From the IMG/VR virus record IMGVR_UViG_3300043436_000707, positions 1-30,597 of that record: a stretch of DNA of 30,597 bases; one strand, 5' to 3'. The DNA comes from a virus. The notes under the pieces were generated by a model. It saw only the letters and a list, made by a program, of their open reading frames with translations. It searched no databases and had not been told where the DNA came from. Positions 1-8,472 of this stretch are shown one piece after another (positions within the stretch are counted from its first letter, which is position 1; the number at the start of each line of letters is the position of its first letter). The position numbers were made by a program, and so were the translations under genes.

Positions 1-1
1 G

Positions 2-322
2 GATTATTCTGATTCAGGTTTTATTGATGTTCCATTTGGGCCGGTGGCATCAGTTGATGATGTAACCGTGAAAGGCATTGCCGTTTCATTTTCGGTTTAC
101 GGATTAGGTGATCCAATGGTGGAAATTGCCCCATTAGGAACAAACATTAAAATTGATTTTACAACGGAGGGAATGAGTGATGGGCTATTAAAACAAGCAT
201 TGTTGATGATGGTTTCCACATATTATGATAATCGTACAGATTTCGTGACAGGAATGACCGTGAATGAAGTTCCAAGCGCATCCGCTAAATTATTGGATGG
301 CATAAAATCTGTATTTATCTAA
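2..322 (+). CDS. Head-tail connector protein, C-terminal part (gene continues from window end)
   Basis: The reading frame is open from base 2 to the stop at 320-322, so the gene enters from outside the window; the GTG at 44 is probably not its start. The C-terminal part resembles the gp6 / phiE125 gp8-like connector family: a beta segment with VPFGPVASVDDV, then LKQALLMM, YYDNRTDFVTG and a final short helix, where the family has a WYENRE-like motif followed by VxELP. Such proteins form the ring between portal and head-closure protein. The start of the same gene lies at 30551-30597; joined directly they give 122 residues with no stop. Related proteins of this long type have about 50-65 more residues, mostly helical, between these two parts, so some sequence may be missing at the join. 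The stop overlaps the next start as TAATG. Confidence 0.8.
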   Translation, partial: DYSDSGFIDVPFGPVASVDDVTVKGIAVSFSVYGLGDPMVEIAPLGTNIKIDFTTEGMSDGLLKQALLMMVSTYYDNRTDFVTGMTVNEVPSASAKLLDGIKSVFI

Positions 323-666
323 TGGCAACAAGCAACAACGCATCAATTTTAAAACAACGGATTCTGATTAAACGTTTGGCACGCACATCAGATGGATTTG
401 GTGGCACAACACCGGGTGGATATGTAACCATTGACACCGTATGGTGCAGGGTGCAGGAAACCAAAGGGCCAATTGATGAAAGAATTGGAATCAGGTTAAA
501 ATCAACGGAAATTGAAATCACGATCCGAAAGGAAACGGCCGATTTGATTGCCAATGAGGATGTGTTGCAGGTTGAGGGATTTTCGGCATTGTATCGCATC
601 AATTCTGGATTCCAAACGTTTGAGAATTTTTGGGTTAAAATGACAGCCACCAAAATTGAGGGATAA
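322..666 (+). CDS. Head closure / head-tail adaptor protein
   Basis: This 114-residue protein has the pattern of the SPP1 gp16 / HK97 gp7-like head closure family (Phage_H_T_join type): an N-terminal segment (ILKQRILIKRLA), a Gly-rich turn (SDGFGGTTPGGY), a tryptophan strand (VDTVWCRVQE-like, here TIDTVWCRVQ), then beta strands ending in FWVKMTATKIEG. In the virion it would sit under the connector ring and hold DNA in the head until ejection. The order connector, closure, gp10-like, tail terminator is the standard one in HK97-like phages and supports the call. It overlaps both neighbours by one base (TAATG), which suggests translational coupling. Family assignment is from pattern and position, not from a search. 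Confidence 0.75.
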   Translation: MATSNNASILKQRILIKRLARTSDGFGGTTPGGYVTIDTVWCRVQETKGPIDERIGIRLKSTEIEITIRKETADLIANEDVLQVEGFSALYRINSGFQTFENFWVKMTATKIEG

Positions 667-1112
667 TGGCAAAGAAAAGCGGTGTTGATTCAAAGCAATT
701 AGCCGATTTGCAAAATAAGATTGAACAATTGGGCAAATTATCCAAACAGGAATTGTCTAATGAATTGGTAAAAACTGCAATGTTTGCAGTTGCAGGAATG
801 AAAACTGATGCCAGACACGACACGGGTAATTTGAGAAATCAAACCGGATTTGAAAGGCAAAATGAAAATACGGTTGTTATTTTTTCACGTGCGCCATATG
901 CGCCCTTTGTGGAATTTGGCACAGGTAGATTGGTAGATTTACAGCATTTGACAAAATTAGGATTCCCAGCATCTTATGCAATGCAATTCAAGGGCAAAGG
1001 GATCAAGAAAGTAAATTTACCGGCACGGCCTTTTTTCTTTACAAATTTGCGTAAAGAATTGGGCGATTTAACAAACAGGTTAGAAACCAAAATTAAACAA
1101 TTGACAAAATAA
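666..1112 (+). CDS. HK97 gp10-like tail completion protein
   Basis: The 148-residue product starts with a charged coiled helix (residues about 8-45: LADLQNKIEQLGKLSKQEL) and carries the typical centre of the HK97 gp10-like family: TDARHDTGNLRNQTGFE, followed by YAPFVEFGTGR, a hallmark in which the YA-x-xVE-x-GT sequence is conserved, and PARPFFFTNLR near the end (family: PARPFL). These proteins take part in completing the head-proximal end of the siphovirus tail. Gene order between the closure and tail terminator genes agrees. Both ends overlap neighbours by one base. This is among the firmer small-gene assignments in the window. Confidence 0.85.
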   Translation: MAKKSGVDSKQLADLQNKIEQLGKLSKQELSNELVKTAMFAVAGMKTDARHDTGNLRNQTGFERQNENTVVIFSRAPYAPFVEFGTGRLVDLQHLTKLGFPASYAMQFKGKGIKKVNLPARPFFFTNLRKELGDLTNRLETKIKQLTK

Positions 1113-1552
1113 TGTTAGAACCGATACAATTCATCCGTAAGGCAATCATCACACGTTTGACAAATAATGTGGTGATTGGTGGTGTGACATTTGGTGTTTA
1201 TAACCGTGTGCCATCAACGGCATCGTTTCCATACATTTTGGTGTATTCTGTTTCATCAGATGAAACCGATTTTAATCAATCATCGTATATCACAGAAACA
1301 ATCACACGTATTGAAGTGGTGACACGTTTTCAATCTGATTCAGGCGGTGAAATCACAGCCAACAGCGCAATCAATAGAATTTTAGAATTAATTAGAACAC
1401 GATCAAACGGATATTTTGATTTGTCTGCGGATGGATTCAATGTATTTACGTGCGTAAAGGAGTCATCAACGTACATTGTGGATGATGAACCAGATCACAC
1501 GTATTTTCGTGGTATTGTAGAAATAAGCAACAAAATCCAACAAACAATTTAA
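1112..1552 (+). CDS. Tail terminator-like protein (DUF3168 type)
   Basis: The 146-residue protein has the layout of the DUF3168 / HK97 gp11-like tail terminator family: an N-terminal helix (IQFIRKAIITRL), a beta segment with PSTASFPYILVYSVSSDE, where the family has a FPYvvig-like strand, a central helix (GGEITANSAINRILELI), and a C-terminal strand with THTYFRGIVEIS-like sequence (here DHTYFRGIVEISNKI; the family commonly reads HRVLRFRI or similar). Tail terminators cap the tail tube at fixed length and join it to the head. It follows the gp10-like gene directly with a one-base overlap. The next gene begins the lysis cassette rather than the tail tube, which is an unusual order. Confidence 0.7.
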   Translation: MLEPIQFIRKAIITRLTNNVVIGGVTFGVYNRVPSTASFPYILVYSVSSDETDFNQSSYITETITRIEVVTRFQSDSGGEITANSAINRILELIRTRSNGYFDLSADGFNVFTCVKESSTYIVDDEPDHTYFRGIVEISNKIQQTI

Positions 1553-1553
1553 A

Positions 1554-1841
1554 ATGGAATTAAGGGATGCCATTATTGGCCTAGCATCATCATCAGTCAC
1601 GGCATTCATATCGTGGATATTAGGGAAACGCAAAGAAAATGCGGACATCAGTACAATACAATTAGAAAATTCCCAACGTGTGATTGATATGGTTACCCAA
1701 ATGAATGAAAAGTTGGAGGCAAAGGTTGATCAATTAAGCAAAAAGGTTGATGAATTAACGGTTGAAATTGAAAACCTGCGTGAAGAAAATCACAAATTAA
1801 AGCACGGAAAACCTGTAAAAAAGAAAGAGGAAAACGAATAA
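1554..1841 (+). CDS. Small membrane protein with coiled coil, candidate holin
   Basis: The 95-residue product has one hydrophobic segment at residues 5-21 (AIIGLASSSVTAFISWIL), a positive GKRK stop just after it, and then a long charged coiled coil from about residue 40 to 85 (KLEAKVDQLSKKVDELTVEI and onwards), ending in a lysine-rich tail. I do not recognise a named holin family. The call rests on context: it lies immediately upstream of the M15 endolysin with a one-base overlap, and a spanin-like lipoprotein follows. A single-TM protein could be a pinholin-like pore former or an accessory that anchors the endolysin. The topology and function are inference. Confidence 0.5.
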   Translation: MELRDAIIGLASSSVTAFISWILGKRKENADISTIQLENSQRVIDMVTQMNEKLEAKVDQLSKKVDELTVEIENLREENHKLKHGKPVKKKEENE

Positions 1842-2329
1842 TGAAAGATCAAATCACATTGGACAGAATCAAATTGATGCACCCGAAATTGCGTGCGGAA
1901 GTTGCGATAATTTACGATGAAATTGTGAACGCATTAAGAGGCAAAGCATTTTGCAGATTTACGCACACATTGCGCACATTTAAGGAACAAGAGGCAATAT
2001 ATGCACAGGGCAGAACAAAGCCCGGCCCAATCGTTTCAAAGGCAAAACCGGGTTTAAGTTTACACAATTACGGATTGGCAATTGACATCGTTTTAATTGA
2101 TGGCAAATCTGTTTCGTGGGATATGAAAAAGGATTTTGATGGGGATGGCAAAGCAGATTGGATGGAGGTTGTGGCCGTGTTTAAAAAGTACGGTTGGGAA
2201 TGGGGCGGTGATTGGAAAAGATTTCCGGATGCGCCACATTTTCAAAAAGCATTTGGAAAAACACCATCGCAATATTTTGCAATGTGGAATGCTAAAAAAG
2301 TGGATGCAGATGGGTATGTGATTTTGTAG
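1841..2329 (+). CDS. Endolysin, M15-family peptidase (L-Ala-D-Glu / D-Ala-D-Ala type)
   Basis: This 162-residue protein shows the zinc-site pattern of the VanY/phage M15 peptidases: SLHNYGLAID at residues 73-82, giving ligands His75 and Asp82, and DAPHFQ with the third ligand His133. The catalytic acid would lie in the WEWGGDW segment near 119-125. T5 endolysin and related enzymes of this fold cut the peptide side chain of peptidoglycan. There is no signal peptide, so release through a holin is expected. A DFDGDGKADW stretch at 98-107 looks like a DxDGxxD calcium loop. In T5 endolysin, calcium control has been reported; a similar role here is inference. It is the only clear murein hydrolase in the window. 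Confidence 0.9.
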   Translation: MKDQITLDRIKLMHPKLRAEVAIIYDEIVNALRGKAFCRFTHTLRTFKEQEAIYAQGRTKPGPIVSKAKPGLSLHNYGLAIDIVLIDGKSVSWDMKKDFDGDGKADWMEVVAVFKKYGWEWGGDWKRFPDAPHFQKAFGKTPSQYFAMWNAKKVDADGYVIL

Positions 2330-2405
2330 GATATATTCAACATTAATGGCAAAAATGGGTATTAATGTAAAATATAACCAACATTATATGTTAAATAATA
2401 TAAAA

Positions 2406-2855
2406 ATGAAAAAATTCCTAATCATCGCAATTATCCTGTTTGCAAGTTGCAAACCATCAAAAACAATCATCAAAGAAAGCACGATTGTTAAATATGATAC
2501 CATTCACACATCAGATGTGATTTATAAAACAAAGGCAATCCGTGATTCAATTATCATCGAAAATCCGTGCGATTCTACGGGCATTTTAAACAAGTTTTAT
2601 TCGAAATTTGTAATACCACAAGGCACAATCACATTGCGTTCAACACAGGGCAGAATTGAGGCCAAAATTGACATTGATTCAATTGAATCTGTGTACAAAT
2701 CCAAATACCAATTGTCAAAATCGGACAATGTTCGAATTTCTAACAAAGAGGTGATCAAAAATGTTGTTCCTGCGTGGGCCATTATTACCATCTTTTTTGA
2801 ATCAGTCATCATTATCGGATACGTGTTTTATAAAATGAGGCTTTTTATTTTTTAA
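2406..2855 (+). CDS. Unimolecular spanin-like lipoprotein
   Basis: Starting at ATG 2406 gives 149 residues with a typical lipoprotein signal: MKK, a hydrophobic core (FLIIAIILFA) and a lipobox ending at Cys15 (LFASC). The frame is also open from an ATG at 2346, but that start would put 20 residues in front of the signal and is less likely. The C terminus has a transmembrane segment at about 123-143 (PAWAIITIFFESVIIIGYVF) followed by a short basic tail. An outer-membrane lipid anchor plus an inner-membrane C-terminal anchor in one protein is the layout of u-spanins such as T1 gp11, which fuse the two membranes at the end of lysis. Position just after the endolysin supports this. The periplasmic part between is rich in beta-type sequence. 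Confidence 0.7.
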   Translation: MKKFLIIAIILFASCKPSKTIIKESTIVKYDTIHTSDVIYKTKAIRDSIIIENPCDSTGILNKFYSKFVIPQGTITLRSTQGRIEAKIDIDSIESVYKSKYQLSKSDNVRISNKEVIKNVVPAWAIITIFFESVIIIGYVFYKMRLFIF

Positions 2856-2880
2856 CTTGCATAAAAATAAGCAGGTAAAA
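2854..2880 (+). promoter_or_regulatory. Possible promoter/leader before the tail fibre gene
   Basis: The gap has TAACTTGCATAAAAATAAG, close to the leader of the tail-tube gene at 9281-9300 (TTTGCATAAAATAAG). The -7 box (TAnnTTTG) is imperfect here and no clear -33 TTTG is seen, so the call is weak. Confidence 0.3.
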
Positions 2881-2881
2881 A

Positions 2882-5800
2882 ATGGCATCATTAACCGGGA
2901 ATTTGGTTGCGGAAACCTACAAAGCATTATTAAAAACCATTGATAATGACATCCTAACAGCATCAGAAAAACAAATTACAGATGGATTTGGGGGTGGATC
3001 AAATGTTTTTATTGATTCTAATGGGTTTTTAAGAGCCAACAAATACAAAGTTACAAACGGATTAGCCACGCAATTTTTAAAGGCTGATGGATCATTGGAT
3101 GCAAATACCTATTTGACATCCATAACAAGTTCACAAATCATCACGGCATTAGGTTACACACCGGTGACAAATGCACGTACATTGACAATCAATGGAACGA
3201 CATATGATTTGAGTGCAAACAGATCGTGGACAATTGCAGGAACAGCAGCCGTTTGGGGAAACATTTCAGGCACATTATCAGATCAAACAGATTTGCAAAA
3301 TGCATTAAATGCCAAATTCAACAATCCAACCGGTACAATTTCGCAATACATTCGTGGTGATGGCACATTGGCCACATTCCCAGCCATCACAGGATTTGTG
3401 CCATATACAGGGGCAACACAGGATGTTGATTTAGGAACGCATACATTATTAGCACGTGATTTGGTTATTGATCACGCAAGTGCAAGCGGAACGGCTGTTG
3501 ATATTACAAAGGGCGGATCAGGTATTGCGGTTAATATAGAAAAAAGCGGATCAGGCGAAGCATTAACAGTTGTAAAATCAAGCGGTAGCGGTAACGCAGC
3601 AAGCATTACAGGCGGAACAACATTGATTTCTGAATTGCATTTAACTACAAAATTAGCCGATGCTTATATTTTATCAGCAGCAACGTGGAATGCAAAACAA
3701 AACGCATTGAATGGAACAGGGTTTGTAAAAGCATCAGGCACGACAATATCGTATGATAATTCAACGTATTTAACCACAGCGGATGCAGCAAGTACATACC
3801 AATTATTGACTAATTTATCAACGGATTTGACTGCATCGGCAACCAAATATCCATCGGTAAACGCAGTCATTGCAGGATTGGCAACAAAACAAAACCAATT
3901 AAACGGGACAGGATTAGTTCGAATGGATGGCACAACCGTTTCATATGATAATAATTCATATGTAACAGGAAGCGGATCAGTTGGATACATTTCAAGTTGG
4001 AATGCAACAACCGGTTTGACAAATTCATCATTATTTCAATCATCCGGGAGCATTGGATTAAATATCACAAATGTAAATTATTCGGCATACGGTCGGGCAT
4101 TTACAGGTGCATCATTTGCTGCATCATCATTTGGTTATGAAATAGCAAGTGGCGCAACAGCGGATGGTGGATTATTAGGCGGATTAGCTTATGTTTTAAC
4201 TGAAAACGATGCATCACGCAGAATTGGGGCAAAAATTGAATCAAACGTTGTTGGAACTACGGCCACAAATTTAGGTGCAAATTTAAGATTTTACGTAAAG
4301 GCAGACAACGCAGCAATTGCAGAAATCGCAAGAATGACTGCATCAGGTGTGACATTTTATTCAGGAATTACAGCGACATCATTTGTAAAAACAGGGGGAA
4401 CATCAAATGAGTATTTGCGTGCTGATGGTAGTGTGAACGTAATTACAGGGGATATTATTTCAGGAAGTGGCACAGCGGGTTACCTTTCAAAATTTAATTC
4501 ATCATCGGTAATTGTATCATCGAATTTATTTGAAAGTGGTGCAAATATAGGTTTTGGAACAATCACATTAAATTATGGATCATATGGCCGTGCATTTACA
4601 GGTGCAGGTTTTGGATCAACAGCATTTGGTTTTGAGGCGGTAACAGGATCAACAACAAATGGTGGTTTAATTGGTGGCCTTTCATTGGTAATTGCATCCA
4701 ATGATTCTACACGCAGAATCGGATCAGCGATTCAATCCTATATTTCAGGGGCAACATCAACGCATCAAGGTGCAGATTTAAGATTTTTTGTAAAACCAGA
4801 CAATGGGGTTTTATTAGAGGTTGTACGAATGACATCGGCCGGAATCACATTTAATAAGGATTTAACGGCTGCAAATATCACGGCAACAACATTTGTAAAA
4901 TCGGGTGGAACAGCATCTGAATTTTTAATGGCAGATGGCACGGTTTCTACATTATCTAGTCCGGTTTCAGGTTCAGGATCGTCCGGATACATTCCTAAAT
5001 GGACATCAGCATCTAATCTCGGTTCATCTAATATTTATTCTGATGGAACATCAATTGGTATTTCATATACAACACCAAATAAAGGCGGATATGGTCGTGC
5101 GTTAAGTGGTGCAGCATTCGGTTCGTCATCGTTTGGATTTGAAGTCGTAGGAGGCACAACGACAAATGGCGGATTGCTTGGTGGTTTATCCTTTATTGTT
5201 AATCAAAACGATTCATCACGAATTGTTGGATCAGCAATTCAGTCAAATTTGGTTGGCACAACAGCAACAAATTATGGTGCTGATTTAAGATTCTTTGCAA
5301 AAGCAGATGGAGTTTTTACAATTGCCGAAGTTGCACGAATAACATCGGCCGGATTGCGTGTTTATGGAACGATTGTAAAAGATGGCGGAACATCAAGTCA
5401 GTATTTAATGGCGGATGGATCTGTTTCAACATTGACAGGGGTTGTCACAGGATCAGGAACAACAAATTATTTACCAAAATGGACATCAGGAAGCGCATTA
5501 GGAAATAGTTTAATTTATGATGATGGAACAAATATTGGAATAGGTACAACCACAATGTATGGCAAACTTTCTGTTTCATCAGGTAATGCACAAGCAATTA
5601 GGGTTGATTCGAATGCCGGATATGCATCTATAAGCATTGGAGGTGTTGGAACATTTTCAATAGATGCACCAAGTGTTGCAGGTGGTAGATTCTTAATTTT
5701 CGATAACGGAAATACATCAATTGGATCAAATACTGATTCAGGTTTTAAATTTTTTGTAAACGGATCAGCTAAAATTTCTACATCAATTGTTTCGCAAGAT

Positions 5801-7591
5801 TACAGATTTGAAGGCACAGGATATATTACATATAATACTAATAATGTAGGAACAAATACATTTATTATTAGAAATTACGGAACATCTGTTTTAAGTTTTA
5901 ATGCATCTAATGAAGCCACATTTGCAAGTAGTATAATTTCAGGGGCAAGTGTAACAATTGGCACAGGTGGTAATTATGCAACAGGTTCAATTTATTCCGA
6001 TGGATCGTGGGGTATGATTTTTAGGGCAAAACAAGCATCACCAACAAATGCTGAATATAGATGGGCAAGAAGTAACGATGCCGAATTAATGAGAATTAGT
6101 CCATCGGGTGGATTACAAGTTGGAACAACACCTGATTCAGGTTATAAATTAGATATTGGAGGCACAGGTAGATTTAGTTCAACATTATTTGTAACTGCTG
6201 CATCAACATCGACTGCTTTAAGTTTATGGGGTAGATCAACAGATAATTATTCAGCATTACGATTTGAATCTAATAATGGAGCAACAAGATATGCGACAAT
6301 TTATACAAATACAACGGATTTAATTTTTGAAACAACAAGTGAAAATTTAAGAATAAAAAATAGTGGTAATATATTAGTCGGAACCGTAAATGATGCAGGT
6401 TATAAATTTGATATAAATGGTACTTTAAGAACAACAGGTTATTTAAGAGTTGAAGGATCATATATTCAAATGGTAAATGCTACAAATCCATCAATTTATC
6501 TAAATAATACACAAGTACAATGGAGATCATATTTACCATCAGGTACATATAATTATGCAATTTCAGATGCAGTTAAGGATGTATTAACGTTGGGGTATAA
6601 TGGTGGTGCAAGTTATTTTCAAGGTTGTAGGGTTGGGATTAACGTTACAACACCGGGTGCATTTTTGCATATTAAAGGCGAATTAGAATCAAATTACGGG
6701 CTAATTGTTGAGGGTACATATGGAACAGGCCACGCATATGGATGGCGAACAAATGGTGGAAATTCTGATGTTTTGAGTTTATTTTCAGTTACATTAAGTT
6801 CACGTTTAGCAGTTTTTGGATATTCTGAGGCATTAATTGCAACAGGTGGAGCAACGAGATTGTATGTTACAGGAACAGGGAATGTTGGAATAAATACAAC
6901 ATCTCCTGATAGATCATTAACTGTTAACGGACAAATCGGCCTAAATAGCGATTTTGTAAGCACAAAAGGAGGAACAACATTTAGAATTGGATACAATGCT
7001 TATATAACAACAAACGGAGTTAATATTTTTTCTGAAAGTGCTATTCCATTAGTTTTTGGAACATCATCTGCTGAGGGAATGCGATTGACATCATCACAAA
7101 ATTTGTTAGTTGGTAGGACAGCAGATAGTGGTGAAAGAATACAAGTAACAGCAGGAAATGCAACAGCAATTCGTATTGATACAAATGCCAATTACAATGC
7201 AATTAACATTGGTGGATACGGAAATATTTCAGTTGATTATCCCGGAATTGGAGGCGGTAGATTTTATTTAGATGGAGGTGGTGCATTAACAATTCGGCAA
7301 TCAATGACAGCATCTGCATTTTATGAATCATCCGATATGCGTTTAAAAACCATAATAAATGACAATCCAATCATACATGGAATTGAGCATTTAGAAGCAA
7401 AATTATACGAAAAGAATGGCAAAATTGAATTAGGATATTTTGCACAGGATGCCGAAATTTTTATGCCATATGCGGTGACAAAAAATGCAGATGGATTTTT
7501 AAATTTATCGTATCGTGAAGTTCACACGGCTAAAATTGCAAGGTTAGAAAAAGAGGTAGCACAATTGAAAGCACAATTAAATTTGAATTAA
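2882..7591 (+). CDS. Tail fibre with C-terminal intramolecular chaperone (peptidase S74)
   Basis: The 1569-residue protein is the largest in the window. It is rich in Gly, Ser, Thr and Asn and made of beta-type repeats. Residues about 363-856 contain three tandem modules of roughly 160-169 residues, each with GSGxxGY, GYGRA or YGRAF, GGLLGGL, DLRFF and a closing YLMADGSVSTL-like line. The distal half has shorter motifs such as VGTxxDSGYK. The last 86 residues, from Ser1484 (SDMRLK), form an S74 domain, with GYFAQDAE and a C-terminal coiled coil (ARLEKEVAQLKAQL). In endosialidase and T5 fibre relatives this domain drives trimer folding and is cut off before the Ser. This is likely the receptor-binding fibre, here placed next to the lysis genes. 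Confidence 0.9.
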   Translation: MASLTGNLVAETYKALLKTIDNDILTASEKQITDGFGGGSNVFIDSNGFLRANKYKVTNGLATQFLKADGSLDANTYLTSITSSQIITALGYTPVTNARTLTINGTTYDLSANRSWTIAGTAAVWGNISGTLSDQTDLQNALNAKFNNPTGTISQYIRGDGTLATFPAITGFVPYTGATQDVDLGTHTLLARDLVIDHASASGTAVDITKGGSGIAVNIEKSGSGEALTVVKSSGSGNAASITGGTTLISELHLTTKLADAYILSAATWNAKQNALNGTGFVKASGTTISYDNSTYLTTADAASTYQLLTNLSTDLTASATKYPSVNAVIAGLATKQNQLNGTGLVRMDGTTVSYDNNSYVTGSGSVGYISSWNATTGLTNSSLFQSSGSIGLNITNVNYSAYGRAFTGASFAASSFGYEIASGATADGGLLGGLAYVLTENDASRRIGAKIESNVVGTTATNLGANLRFYVKADNAAIAEIARMTASGVTFYSGITATSFVKTGGTSNEYLRADGSVNVITGDIISGSGTAGYLSKFNSSSVIVSSNLFESGANIGFGTITLNYGSYGRAFTGAGFGSTAFGFEAVTGSTTNGGLIGGLSLVIASNDSTRRIGSAIQSYISGATSTHQGADLRFFVKPDNGVLLEVVRMTSAGITFNKDLTAANITATTFVKSGGTASEFLMADGTVSTLSSPVSGSGSSGYIPKWTSASNLGSSNIYSDGTSIGISYTTPNKGGYGRALSGAAFGSSSFGFEVVGGTTTNGGLLGGLSFIVNQNDSSRIVGSAIQSNLVGTTATNYGADLRFFAKADGVFTIAEVARITSAGLRVYGTIVKDGGTSSQYLMADGSVSTLTGVVTGSGTTNYLPKWTSGSALGNSLIYDDGTNIGIGTTTMYGKLSVSSGNAQAIRVDSNAGYASISIGGVGTFSIDAPSVAGGRFLIFDNGNTSIGSNTDSGFKFFVNGSAKISTSIVSQDYRFEGTGYITYNTNNVGTNTFIIRNYGTSVLSFNASNEATFASSIISGASVTIGTGGNYATGSIYSDGSWGMIFRAKQASPTNAEYRWARSNDAELMRISPSGGLQVGTTPDSGYKLDIGGTGRFSSTLFVTAASTSTALSLWGRSTDNYSALRFESNNGATRYATIYTNTTDLIFETTSENLRIKNSGNILVGTVNDAGYKFDINGTLRTTGYLRVEGSYIQMVNATNPSIYLNNTQVQWRSYLPSGTYNYAISDAVKDVLTLGYNGGASYFQGCRVGINVTTPGAFLHIKGELESNYGLIVEGTYGTGHAYGWRTNGGNSDVLSLFSVTLSSRLAVFGYSEALIATGGATRLYVTGTGNVGINTTSPDRSLTVNGQIGLNSDFVSTKGGTTFRIGYNAYITTNGVNIFSESAIPLVFGTSSAEGMRLTSSQNLLVGRTADSGERIQVTAGNATAIRIDTNANYNAINIGGYGNISVDYPGIGGGRFYLDGGGALTIRQSMTASAFYESSDMRLKTIINDNPIIHGIEHLEAKLYEKNGKIELGYFAQDAEIFMPYAVTKNADGFLNLSYREVHTAKIARLEKEVAQLKAQLNLN
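3968..5449 (+). repeat. Three tandem modules in the tail fibre gene (495, 507 and 480 bp)
   Basis: Module borders set at each GSGxxGY line are 3968-4462, 4463-4969 and 4970-5449. The protein copies are clearly related (YGRAFTG or YGRALSG, GGLLGGL, RIGSAIQS, DLRFF), while the DNA has diverged. A fourth partial start (GSGTTNYLPKWTSG) follows at 5450 before the pattern changes. Confidence 0.85.
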
Positions 7592-7592
7592 T

Positions 7593-8036
7593 ATGCAATG
7601 GATAAATGTGGCATCAAACCAAACGTGTTCGTGGGATAGCTTACAAAATGCCTGCGATAATGGTTTTTTCTTGCAATTATTACCGATGCCACCATCTGGG
7701 CAATCGGCATTGCGTTGCGTTCGTAAAGAATTAATCCAATCGTACATTGAAATCAGCCCTGTGCCATTGGTTGGTGTGCCAAATAATGAATTGGTGGTCA
7801 AAAGCCAATTGCAGGCAATTCAATACACATATTATCAATTGACACCGTGTGATGGTGGTGCAGGTGCGTGGACACGAATTTTTCCAACATTGGGGGTTGG
7901 GCAACGGTATATTTTGCCCGGTTTTACTAATAGATTTTTTTATTACAATGGAATATCGCAAGGGCCACAAGTGAACATACCATCCGGATACAACGGATCA
8001 ATTCAAATTGTAAGTGGTTCCACGTATTGCCCATAA
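7593..8036 (+). CDS. Cysteine-containing beta protein of unknown function, possible tail adhesin
   Basis: The 147-residue product has no signal peptide or membrane segment. It has scattered cysteines (TCSWDSLQNAC near the N terminus, SALRCVRKE, LTPCDGG, and a C-terminal YCP). The YYQLTPCDGGAGAW and VGQRYILPGFTNRFFYY parts look like beta strands of an exposed domain, of a kind seen in Bacteroidota tail-fibre and surface proteins. That likeness is from memory of pattern and is not a family assignment. It starts one base after the fibre gene ends, so it is probably co-expressed and may be a fibre-associated or adhesion protein. A promoter-like box follows it at 8041. Confidence 0.6.
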   Translation: MQWINVASNQTCSWDSLQNACDNGFFLQLLPMPPSGQSALRCVRKELIQSYIEISPVPLVGVPNNELVVKSQLQAIQYTYYQLTPCDGGAGAWTRIFPTLGVGQRYILPGFTNRFFYYNGISQGPQVNIPSGYNGSIQIVSGSTYCP

Positions 8037-8040
8037 TCCG

Positions 8041-8048
8041 TATATTTG
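8041..8048 (+). promoter_or_regulatory. Promoter-like -7 box TATATTTG
   Basis: TATATTTGCAT lies in the gap after the stop at 8036 and 28 bases before the ATG at 8076. It fits the Bacteroidota TAnnTTTG box. A TTC, not TTG, lies 20 bases upstream, so the -33 part is weak. Confidence 0.45.
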
Positions 8049-8075
8049 CATATTAAACAACCAAATCAACATAAA

Positions 8076-8471
8076 ATGAAAAAGAAGTACGCAGAAATCA
8101 TTGTTTTGTCACGTGTATTGAGCCATTTTGCCGGTGAGCAAAAGACAAAGGCACAAAAGAAATTGGCCAAAATTAACGAGAAATTGAAGCCATATTTGGA
8201 TAAATACGAGGAACAGGCAGAGGAATACCGATTGGACAATGCATCAGTTGATAAGGATGGCAATCTAATTTTGAAAGAAAATGGAGGCTATTCGTACACA
8301 AAAGATGGATTGAAAAAATTGACTGAGAAATCAAAGGCATTAAATTTGACTGAGGTTGATTTTGAATTAATTCAGGTAATTAATCCGGAGGGATTAGAAG
8401 AATTTGGATTCCTGAAAGATTGGATTGAGGGTGTTGAGTTCACAAATATTGAAGAAGAAATAGAATTATAA
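8076..8471 (+). CDS. Charged helical protein of unknown function
   Basis: Starting at ATG 8076 gives 131 residues. The frame is open to an ATG at 8046, but that one lies inside the promoter-like element, and the A-rich leader before 8076 is typical of starts here. The N-terminal half is a charged helix (KAQKKLAKINEKLKPYLDKY). The middle has a VDKDGNLIL hairpin and a GGYSYTKDG line, and the C terminus is acidic (EEEIEL). There is no signal or membrane segment. It lies between the fibre and tail-tube genes and may be a virion or assembly protein, but I cannot name it. Confidence 0.65.
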   Translation: MKKKYAEIIVLSRVLSHFAGEQKTKAQKKLAKINEKLKPYLDKYEEQAEEYRLDNASVDKDGNLILKENGGYSYTKDGLKKLTEKSKALNLTEVDFELIQVINPEGLEEFGFLKDWIEGVEFTNIEEEIEL

Positions 8472-8472
8472 T

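Noticed and set aside
315-653. Minus-strand frame opposite the head closure gene
   Set aside because: It is a shadow of a well-supported + strand gene and has no leader or neighbour on that strand.
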